From Berkiella_A sp964633725 (GTDB lineage: Bacteria > Pseudomonadota > Gammaproteobacteria > Berkiellales > Berkiellaceae): DNA of 30,733 bases. The DNA lies in contig CAZWHY010000041.1 in NCBI GenBank assembly GCA_964633725.1, positions 1-30,733 of the forward strand. The letters run 5' to 3'. Positions 6,901 to 13,483 of the stretch are shown one piece after another. Each line of letters begins with the position of its first letter. Position 1 is the first letter of the stretch. The notes beneath the pieces were generated by a model. The model had not been told where the DNA came from and did no database searches. It saw only the letters and a program-made list of their open reading frames with translations. The translations under genes were made by a program, and so were the position numbers.

Positions 6901-9900
6901 CATTTTGAGCAATGTATGCCTCCAAATTTAAAGTTTTTCTGGTTGTATAAGCAAGGGTTGCACCAATTTTGCAAGGAATAAATGTCCTCTTGGCAACTAA
7001 TTTTTCTAGTTGTGAGCTAAAGCTTGACATATCAAGTCTTGCACCAAATCGTTTGTTTTGTTTTAAAATCTCTTGCACTAAATTAAACTCAGTAAAAACA
7101 GATTCCTTATCAGAAAGCTCTGCTCCGCAATATTTAACCATAGCTTTTAGCTTCTGAGACATGCCTTTATATGCATTTTTCTCATCGCTGAAATACCGAG
7201 ACAAGGCACGTTCTCTTTTAACCTCTAGCTCTTCGCCCTGCTCTATTTTGTCTATCGCTTTCTTTAAAGGACTTTCGGGTGTTTTATAGCGGTTGGGAAG
7301 TTTATTGTCGGCTTTTAGTAAATTGCCGATGCTCTGGTACATCTCTTTCTGTGTGCTTTTACCACTTAAGTTCAATGAAACTGCTTTAGATTCTTGTTCT
7401 TTGATCTCTTCATCTTTAACTTTAATTTTCTGATGTTCGGGGTTTATATGTGCTATTTTTTCTAGCAAGTGCTCAACTACTGGCGCTGAGTCTCCTTTGT
7501 ATCTTTTCAACGTTGCAATATGCTTTGCTGCGTCATCTGTATATATTTTCACCTCTTCTTTTGCTTGGCCTAATATTTTATAGTATTGTTTTGCATTGGT
7601 AAGCCTAGTATTAGACGCTTGATCTGAAAAAATAACATGTGGATTGTCAGTGCTGGCTGCAAATGCAGTTTTTGCGTAACCAAGATCTAAATGCTTTAAA
7701 ATGGGAGAGGCAATATTAACTTTCAATGCTCTATTATTGCCTTGATTTAAAACAACGGTATTTTTTTTTATTTCAGATATAGTAAAGGAGCGACCTTTTG
7801 CTATTTTTTCACAAGCCGAACTTGTTATGACTCTATCACCCTGATGAAGTGTCAGTGTTTTGGGCAAAAAAACTCTCACAACCCCTTCTCTTCTTCCCCC
7901 TACTTTATCTGGATCCCACGCAACCAATTTATCGCCAACCTGTAAATTGACTATGTTTGACTCCAAACAAACAGATTCCACACTATAATAACTGCCTTTT
8001 TTTACTCCTAATGAGGTGTAGCTTTTATTAAAGCTAATCAATTGTCCTCTTTTGTACTGACTGGCTTGAGTTAGTTGGGCGGCAGTCAAAAAAATCGGCT
8101 GATAGTTTGTCCCTTGAATGGACTTTTCCCCTAGCAAGCCCTTTGACAAAAGTTTTTGCTGAACTTGGCCATTTAGCGCGGCAACGTCTGTTTTATTTTG
8201 CCCTAATATTAAAGCATGCTTGTCTGGGCTAGATATTTGGCTCTCAACAAAGTCTGAACTTAGCTTGTTTAAGCGCTCACTCTTATCATGCACCTCAAAT
8301 CTTTGAGCGGTTAATGAAAATGGATTTCGAATAGATGCATGCATTTTTTGCACATTTAGGCCAGTTTGTTTAACAAGTGTCATAAAATTTCCTGGCTGCA
8401 AGCTTTGGGGCTGCTTGCTGTCATGTAGAAAAATAGCGCGGTTTTTGTGCTCGTTTTGTATCTTTAATAGCTGATGGCCTTGCTTTGTACTTAGTCTATG
8501 CGCATTATCAATAATTAAGACCTGGTCATTAAGCGCCAAGGTTTTTTTCTGTGATTTGGCAATGTTTTGCTCTACTTTTACTTGATTTATATAGCTACCA
8601 ATTGACATGCACTTAGCTCTAGTCGTTACTTGTAGATCCTCTGCCTCTTTTTTTGACAAGCATAGAACGACAGGATCTAACCGAGCATGCATAACTCCTT
8701 TTGACAAAATAGGAATTAATGTTGACTTTCCACTGCCACATCTACCATCAACAATATTGGTCAATGATCTAAAACGCATAATATTCTCAACAACAGATTT
8801 TTGCTCAGATGTTAATGGGTTATTAATTGTCGACTGCCATATTTTAAACTGCTCTTGAGATTTTATAATTGGGGAATATATTTTCTTAAGATCTTGGGCA
8901 AAAGATAGGATTTCTTTTTCCATTTTGATGTGCGTAGCGCTGACAAAATGTCTACAACCGCTATCTTTTATAGCAAATAGCTCTTTGCCTTCCTCTTTTC
9001 TTTGTATCGCAGACAATAACGATGAGGCGCTAGGTTTGGCTTTGTAGTGCCTCATGGCACATACAATTAGTTTTTCTCTTGTAATTACTTCTGCTTTTTC
9101 GCTCAAATGCCAAATAGCATACTCAATGGCCTTGTCGGCTAAATTTTGTTCCTCATTTTCGTTTGGAGTTAGCTTTTTTGAGTTTTCACTCTTTAAATCT
9201 GCGAGAGTGATTTCAGGAAATTTAGCTAAACGCTCATCAAGTTTAGATTCAATTTGCTTTCTTGAGAGATTTTGTTTTACCTTTCGGCTCGCCAAAGCTG
9301 CCGCCTCAGCTGCTTTGGCGCCAAAATAACCCAATTTACTCATATGCTGCTTAATTTGTTTACGCCGCGTTGAAAACTCTTTGATCATATCTTCTGGAAT
9401 AGCATCTAACTCCCATTTACCATCCCCATCAAACCTCAGCTTAAAGCCATTTTTTTGAGCCTGGTTAGCAACTTGAAGGCTAAAATAATCACCATAAGTT
9501 CTTTTCCTGGCTCTTACTCGCTCTAAAAAACCATCGCTATAGTCATGAATAGCTTTCCTAGGATCATCAGACTTTAGCGCTCGCCATGTTTTATCTTCTC
9601 TTTGGGTCGCGTTCATAACAGTAATATGAATGTGATCTTGCATTTCCTGCTCTCTGGACAGTCTATGGAAATGAAAGCCAAATATTAAGTTTCCAGTTAG
9701 CTCTGCAAATTGTTTGCCATCTTCAAACCGGCTTGCCATAGCGCAATCACGCTCTATTAAATTTGCTGTTAACTTGGCAGCCTTTTCTACTATGTCGGAA
9801 AAAATAGCTTCTTTGGTTTTGTAGTGTGCTATTGACCAGGATTTTGGCAAAGATACGGTTAAATCAAAACCACAGCGATGCTTGATTTCACCTGATTTCG

Positions 9901-10117
9901 TTAAACCAATTTGCTCACCATTCGGTAACAAACCATGTAGCAGATTGGTATACACTTTTTTGTCTATGTTGCCTTTTAACCCCAGCTCTTTAGCGCCTTT
10001 GCCATACCAAGTAGATGGCTTCTCAAATAATGCCCCCTCTTTTTCATAATAATCATCTCGCTCCATGAAATAACTGGATGCCTGCCCGGCATTTTTGATC
10101 ACAGCCGTAGATAACAT
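3956..10117 (-). CDS. traI: TraI relaxase-helicase (MOBF) with C-terminal primase/Toprim domain
   Basis: 2053 aa; F TraI is 1756. It nicks oriT, stays covalently bound and unwinds the transferred strand. The TrwC-type relaxase domain (about 1-300) has tyrosines Y16, Y23 and Y24 and the metal-binding triad H151, H162, H164, with the spacing of F TraI. A first RecD-like helicase domain has Walker A G458-S465 (GRCGSGKS) but DN instead of DE in Walker B. The second, probably active, has Walker A G1126-T1133 (GLAGVGKT) and DEAS 1200-1203. Beyond these, about 1655-1745 resembles a primase CHC2 fold without its zinc cysteines. About 1875-1975 is a Toprim domain with CEGPEDAL and LALDNDG motifs. The last 100 residues look disordered. 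The start aligns with F TraI; AGGAG lies 11 bases upstream, inside the end of traD. Confidence 0.95.
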   Translation of the reverse strand: MLSTAVIKNAGQASSYFMERDDYYEKEGALFEKPSTWYGKGAKELGLKGNIDKKVYTNLLHGLLPNGEQIGLTKSGEIKHRCGFDLTVSLPKSWSIAHYKTKEAIFSDIVEKAAKLTANLIERDCAMASRFEDGKQFAELTGNLIFGFHFHRLSREQEMQDHIHITVMNATQREDKTWRALKSDDPRKAIHDYSDGFLERVRARKRTYGDYFSLQVANQAQKNGFKLRFDGDGKWELDAIPEDMIKEFSTRRKQIKQHMSKLGYFGAKAAEAAALASRKVKQNLSRKQIESKLDERLAKFPEITLADLKSENSKKLTPNENEEQNLADKAIEYAIWHLSEKAEVITREKLIVCAMRHYKAKPSASSLLSAIQRKEEGKELFAIKDSGCRHFVSATHIKMEKEILSFAQDLKKIYSPIIKSQEQFKIWQSTINNPLTSEQKSVVENIMRFRSLTNIVDGRCGSGKSTLIPILSKGVMHARLDPVVLCLSKKEAEDLQVTTRAKCMSIGSYINQVKVEQNIAKSQKKTLALNDQVLIIDNAHRLSTKQGHQLLKIQNEHKNRAIFLHDSKQPQSLQPGNFMTLVKQTGLNVQKMHASIRNPFSLTAQRFEVHDKSERLNKLSSDFVESQISSPDKHALILGQNKTDVAALNGQVQQKLLSKGLLGEKSIQGTNYQPIFLTAAQLTQASQYKRGQLISFNKSYTSLGVKKGSYYSVESVCLESNIVNLQVGDKLVAWDPDKVGGRREGVVRVFLPKTLTLHQGDRVITSSACEKIAKGRSFTISEIKKNTVVLNQGNNRALKVNIASPILKHLDLGYAKTAFAASTDNPHVIFSDQASNTRLTNAKQYYKILGQAKEEVKIYTDDAAKHIATLKRYKGDSAPVVEHLLEKIAHINPEHQKIKVKDEEIKEQESKAVSLNLSGKSTQKEMYQSIGNLLKADNKLPNRYKTPESPLKKAIDKIEQGEELEVKRERALSRYFSDEKNAYKGMSQKLKAMVKYCGAELSDKESVFTEFNLVQEILKQNKRFGARLDMSSFSSQLEKLVAKRTFIPCKIGATLAYTTRKTLNLEAYIAQNVSQLKGSKQPFFKEKDLDSKLNSWQKSNKTLTASQKLAVETLLTTKDQLTLINGLAGVGKTTMLEAVNPLAAKENIKLVGLAPTHAATSQLQERGIESYTLDSYLGLLAKSHKEGKFDPQAKEILVLDEASMASSKKINQLLMLTKNSNVSMAFVGDIKQLPSIEQGKMFWMLQKMGTETVLVDEIVRQKNHPAYLNIIKKIYQSDFAGAINDMDKAGLVYDDKRELNTQEKSFPSNNYKKYCTLLEGEAISKSDTEQEEKAEKLEKIAEERITKLSQRLTKLAPEKRDNTCVITPANNHRNAYNTMHRNDLKKLGELGEADYKTTVLVSADLSVPAKAHAMNYRKGQVVYFHYPVLDADIKSGDYLTVDGTDLARNFVILKNEKGEKTGVNASRFRGSNSKNISIYEQEERSLSVQDRIRWRYTDKKLGRINMQEAVITHASDDKVTALLANGVEQKLDLNTKSDAHWDHAYASTVYTEQGNTKQFVALYMLSTQKNLASQPGFLVAMTRAIENGVLVTDDKEKLIQRLEVNRGIKTSALETLGCKSGAPSIKKASTLSPTRAEVPKFMPKKPQYNLSEINELLHQNAESVAISVLGKPKRRNGTNLFYGSKNGSLAITISGQYQGTWKDFDTGEKGNMLGLVQKEMNLDFKNALEEAAKLVNYIPGNTPYVPPKIQEKSRLPTSTELTDYQKSQIQRAKKIANESIPIKGTLAEKYLTKTRGIKQNVWPTDVRFHAGIYSKINGGKHPALVLLARDKKQNIQSIQAIYLDKETENKADVAVKKQTIGTPKGAMFCANSKENANTAIICEGPEDALSIAKSIPNEDVFACFGKSNFVDLPEVNNYNKVILALDNDGKKPEEMPTIIEAAKQIASAKTTVLLAQPKLIKQDYNDMLKDKSLGELAVKSTLEDAKKYDIPTGKLVKSEQGFGAKAELKVPEKNRFESIVYEPKASQTSSLKSNFNHEKSNSERQISEKELEI

Positions 10118-10119
10118 GC

Positions 10120-12054
10120 TTAAAGCATCTCCTCTGAATCAAGAACTAGCTCTTCTTCGGTTGCATCTATATCCTCAGACTCTAATATTGATTTTCCTTT
10201 TTCTGGTGTACTAGATGAGCAAATGATCGCACTCTTACCCTCTTCCTTTTTAGGAATTTTAAATTCAGGGGCTTCTTGTGGTCTATTAACATATATATCT
10301 TCTAGCTCATTGACTTCAGTAAATATATCTTCGTTAACTTCGCGAGGGATAAATCCAGTCTCTTTCATTCTGGTAGATTGCTGCAAAGGGAAAATAACCT
10401 TAGAAATTGGGTATTTTCCAGGAAGTTTTACAAAGGCTTGGTGATCAGGTAATTGTTGTATATCGGTATATGGCACAACAGGTCGTCTGACTCGTTGCTT
10501 TGTTAAAGACACACCATCGCGCATGGAATTGGCGCCATAAGAGTAATTTTCATGTACTTCTTCAATCTCGGATTCTCCCAGTTCTTTAGAGGCATATACT
10601 GAACCATCATAATCGGGCGTTCTAAAAAATATAGAGGTATTAAATTGTCCTAATATGGCTTTTGAGCGTTCTTGACCATATAGGTGGGTCAATGCAAACC
10701 GGCTAGTTGACGCTAAAACTATACACCCGCCAAATTTTCTAACTTCATTTACACCACTAAAAAGACTCGGTATAACATGTAAGCTTTGCGCTTCATCATA
10801 AATAATCCAAATTCGTCTTTGCCTGCTAGGCGTTAGAGACATCACCGCATTAAATGACAAATCAAGCCACATGGAAATCAAAGGCATTAATACATGATGC
10901 TTGTCTGCTAAAGAAGTTATAAAGATACCTTGCTTGTCTGATTCTCCATTAACCCACTTTCGCATTGAAAACTCTTCACCCTCATCTTTTAAGTATTTCA
11001 TGCTGCTTAAATAAGTTGCTAACTGCGTTTTAATAGAAACAGCTGTTTTTTCGATTTCTTTTGAAACAAGGGAGGCAGCCTCAGTATGCGCTAAATATTT
11101 TTGCATATCTTCAACACTTGTCGTTAAAAGCCTTTTTAATAGCTTAACAATGGATTTGTCTTTTTCATTTCTCATTTGATATGCCGTCGTTGCAAACAAT
11201 ACTCTTGCCGCCGTTATCCAAAATGGATCGCCGCCCGAACCTGTTGGCATCGGCAATAAAGCTTCAGCCAAGCTCTTAAAATCAGCTGAATCTCTAGTAT
11301 CTGTCCAAACAGTCCAAGATGGTGTACGTATATCAAAAGGATTCAATATTACAGAGCTATCTGGATGATAAAATTCATTCGTCAAATCACAGCTTTTGTC
11401 AAAAACAATGAATCTATCTCCTTTAGCTATTATTTGAGATATAAGGGATTTAATCACGTTTGATTTTCCAGAACCCGTTGTTCCCTCAAGACGAATATGC
11501 TTAGTCTCAGATTCCTTAACTAAATGCAAATCACCTATGGTTAAATCTGATAGCTCATTGCGTTTTGCAAGCAATTTATTGACGTTTTTAACTTTATCTA
11601 ACGTGTGTTGATTTAAAACTTTGTCTTTTGTTGCTCTAGCACCCATGTGCTTTAACCAAACGCTCATGCCAACAAAAGATAAAATGGCCAAGAAAATACT
11701 GATGAGCGTACCCTGAACAAGATTGACAAAGACATCACCTACTATTTTTTGTACCGCCGATGCATTTTTAAAGTCTTTAGACCTAACAGAATACTTATTG
11801 CCTTTTTCATCCGTTAAATCTTGAGTCGCATTCTCATTTAACATGAGCCTAAATGAGGCACTAGTATATTGACTGAACATTTCTCTTTGCTCTGTAGTGT
11901 TTTTTGCAAAATACCACATTGCGTTAAAAGAAATCGTTACCCCAATAACTATCAAAATAATCGTTTTAAGAATTTGCCCGTACATTCTTAAAACGTGGAG
12001 CGTCACCTGACCGCCCCTCGTTACTTTTTGCAATGATGAATTATCTCTAAACAT
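10120..12054 (-). CDS. traD: TraD type IV coupling protein
   Basis: 644 aa inner-membrane ATPase that links the TraI-DNA complex to the secretion channel; F TraD is 717 aa. Two N-terminal membrane helices lie at about 29-48 and 112-134, with a small periplasmic part between them. Walker A is GTTGSGKS (191-198), and Walker B ends at D420-E421 in the sequence IWIIYDEAQSL. The C-terminal tail after about 580 is acidic (EEELVLDSEEML at the end) and in F-like systems contacts the relaxosome. The start has a very strong AAGGAGG site, which overlaps the traT stop. The traI start lies two bases beyond its stop, so the two are probably co-translated. Confidence 0.95.
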   Translation of the reverse strand: MFRDNSSLQKVTRGGQVTLHVLRMYGQILKTIILIVIGVTISFNAMWYFAKNTTEQREMFSQYTSASFRLMLNENATQDLTDEKGNKYSVRSKDFKNASAVQKIVGDVFVNLVQGTLISIFLAILSFVGMSVWLKHMGARATKDKVLNQHTLDKVKNVNKLLAKRNELSDLTIGDLHLVKESETKHIRLEGTTGSGKSNVIKSLISQIIAKGDRFIVFDKSCDLTNEFYHPDSSVILNPFDIRTPSWTVWTDTRDSADFKSLAEALLPMPTGSGGDPFWITAARVLFATTAYQMRNEKDKSIVKLLKRLLTTSVEDMQKYLAHTEAASLVSKEIEKTAVSIKTQLATYLSSMKYLKDEGEEFSMRKWVNGESDKQGIFITSLADKHHVLMPLISMWLDLSFNAVMSLTPSRQRRIWIIYDEAQSLHVIPSLFSGVNEVRKFGGCIVLASTSRFALTHLYGQERSKAILGQFNTSIFFRTPDYDGSVYASKELGESEIEEVHENYSYGANSMRDGVSLTKQRVRRPVVPYTDIQQLPDHQAFVKLPGKYPISKVIFPLQQSTRMKETGFIPREVNEDIFTEVNELEDIYVNRPQEAPEFKIPKKEEGKSAIICSSSTPEKGKSILESEDIDATEEELVLDSEEML

Positions 12055-12064
12055 TCAGCCCTCC

Positions 12065-12805
12065 TTAAGAAAATATGCCAGTAATAGAGTTTGAAATACC
12101 GTCCAAAAGTTCAGGTTTAGCTTCTTCAAATTTTAAATTGACTTTCCCAGCGGTGCTGACCACCCGAATTTGATGTCTGCGCCAGTTGGTCGTTTCATTT
12201 GAAGTTACTCTTTTTTGACCACTATCGCCTTGAACCAAAGTTGCGTGGCTATGTTCATTGATCACCACACCATCACCTGCTCTCTCGCTTAACTGAACAT
12301 CTGTGATAACACTATAGGTTACATCTCTAACCCAAGAGTCTGCGACCGTACCCAAAGCAGCGCCAATTAGGCCTCCTGCTAACATAGTTTTTCCTGAACC
12401 AACACTTCCGCCTACCGCAGCACCAATTAATGTGCCTTCAAGGATTCCGCCATATCCAGCAAAAAGGACTTTTTGGGCATCATCTTTGTCCATTCGAGCA
12501 ACTTTTAGAATATTAGCCTGTAACATATAGTTGGCATCATCAGGATTGTCTGTAATCGTATACCCTGCTCTTTCTAGCTTTGTTATAATCATATTGCTTG
12601 GATTAAAGTCGGCTAGATCAGATGTGTTGCGAACCTGAACTAAAATAGTTTTTTTATCCGATGCTACGGGATCTAAAAATATTGTGGATGACATTTTAGA
12701 GGCCACATCCAAATTTCCATGTTCCAACATGGTTTTAGTGGATGCACAGCCACCTAGCATTAGACTTGAACTAAGCGCTATAATTGGTAACAAACGTGTT
12801 TGCAT
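12065..12805 (-). CDS. traT: TraT surface-exclusion lipoprotein
   Basis: 246 aa, close to F TraT (about 244). The signal peptide ends in a lipobox LGGC with the lipid-modified cysteine at C20. The body follows TraT throughout: a MSSTIFLDP segment, Gly/Ala-rich hydrophobic stretches in the middle (about 118-158), DVTYSVITDVQLSERA, and near the C-terminus RVVSTAGKVNLKFEEAKP, which nearly matches F TraT. TraT is an outer-membrane oligomer that reduces mating aggregation with cells already carrying the plasmid and can give serum resistance. GGAG lies shortly before the ATG. Its 5' end faces the oppositely oriented membrane-protein gene at 12829. Confidence 0.95.
   Translation of the reverse strand: MQTRLLPIIALSSSLMLGGCASTKTMLEHGNLDVASKMSSTIFLDPVASDKKTILVQVRNTSDLADFNPSNMIITKLERAGYTITDNPDDANYMLQANILKVARMDKDDAQKVLFAGYGGILEGTLIGAAVGGSVGSGKTMLAGGLIGAALGTVADSWVRDVTYSVITDVQLSERAGDGVVINEHSHATLVQGDSGQKRVTSNETTNWRRHQIRVVSTAGKVNLKFEEAKPELLDGISNSITGIFS
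12755..12784 (+). promoter_or_regulatory. Candidate promoter for the plus-strand membrane-protein gene
   Basis: A perfect TATAAT lies at 12779-12784 on the plus strand, inside the 5' coding end of traT, with TAGCAT (12755-12760) at an 18-bp spacing as a poor -35 box. It would give a leader of roughly 40 bases before the ATG at 12829. The -10 match is exact; activity is inferred. Confidence 0.4.
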
Positions 12806-12828
12806 ATTGACTCCGTTGAGGTTTTAAA

Positions 12829-13443
12829 ATGGGAAAAAATAAATCTCTAATTAGAGAATATTGGGAATTGAAAAAACGCCTTAGACGAATAACATTGTCT
12901 ATTTTGGTTTTTGTTAGTGGCTCATTATTTTTGCTTTCTAATTCAAATCTGAACTTCAACCTACACTTTGCTTGGAGCTTAATACCATATGTGCTTTCAT
13001 TTTGCATGGCTAACTTCATTTTATATAAATCATATAATGAACCGCAAACGCAGCACCTGAACAGATTTTCTATAAGATTTTTTACAGCTAAAAGAATGAT
13101 GCGACCACTTTTGATTAACATTAGTTGTATTGTGATATTGCTAGAAATTTTTGCTTTGTTTGAACTCCACTGTGGCATAGCTAAAATTGATATATTTTTT
13201 GACGCTATACCTTTTATGATGGTTTTAGGTTTGGGGGCTACGATGCGTCCAAGCATACCTATGACTGAAAATTTTGATTGGGAGCATTCCAATATCGTAA
13301 ATCCATCCTTAAATTCCAGCTTTCCAGAGTCTTCGTTTAATAGCGGTATATCAGACTCATATGACTCAACCAGCCCAATTAATCCAGGTAACCCTGCAAG
13401 TATGTTAAACATAAATCATCCACTAAACCCATCAAGTTTATGA
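12829..13443 (+). CDS. Polytopic membrane protein at the traS position, probable entry exclusion
   Basis: 204 aa, on the strand opposite to every other gene here. GAGG lies seven bases before the ATG. Four hydrophobic segments are visible at about 21-37, 48-66, 93-112 and 123-139, with a basic N-terminus and a 60-residue polar tail rich in Asn, Ser and Pro. In F the gene between traG and traT is traS, which encodes an inner-membrane protein that blocks entry of a second F plasmid through TraG. Position and topology suggest an analogue, but I see no sequence similarity to F TraS. The antisense frame 13412-12771 was considered and rejected: it overlaps traT, is less hydrophobic and has no good ribosome site. 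Confidence 0.62.
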   Translation: MGKNKSLIREYWELKKRLRRITLSILVFVSGSLFLLSNSNLNFNLHFAWSLIPYVLSFCMANFILYKSYNEPQTQHLNRFSIRFFTAKRMMRPLLINISCIVILLEIFALFELHCGIAKIDIFFDAIPFMMVLGLGATMRPSIPMTENFDWEHSNIVNPSLNSSFPESSFNSGISDSYDSTSPINPGNPASMLNINHPLNPSSL

Positions 13444-13483
13444 TATGAATATATAAGCATTTTGAAAGCGCTATATATGGACA

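Noticed and set aside
5157..9329. Several plus-strand frames of 60-117 aa opposite traI
   Set aside because: They are shadows of the well-supported traI coding frame, without ribosome sites or recognisable products.
12360..12480. P-loop-like GSVGSGKT in the TraT protein
   Set aside because: It lies in a Gly/Ala-rich hydrophobic segment of an outer-membrane lipoprotein, where TraT proteins have no nucleotide-binding fold. It is a chance match.
12771..13412. Minus-strand frame of 213 aa between traG and traT
   Set aside because: It overlaps the start of traT, has no convincing ribosome site and is antisense to a frame with four clear membrane helices and a good ribosome site. It cannot be wholly excluded because it is co-directional with the operon.
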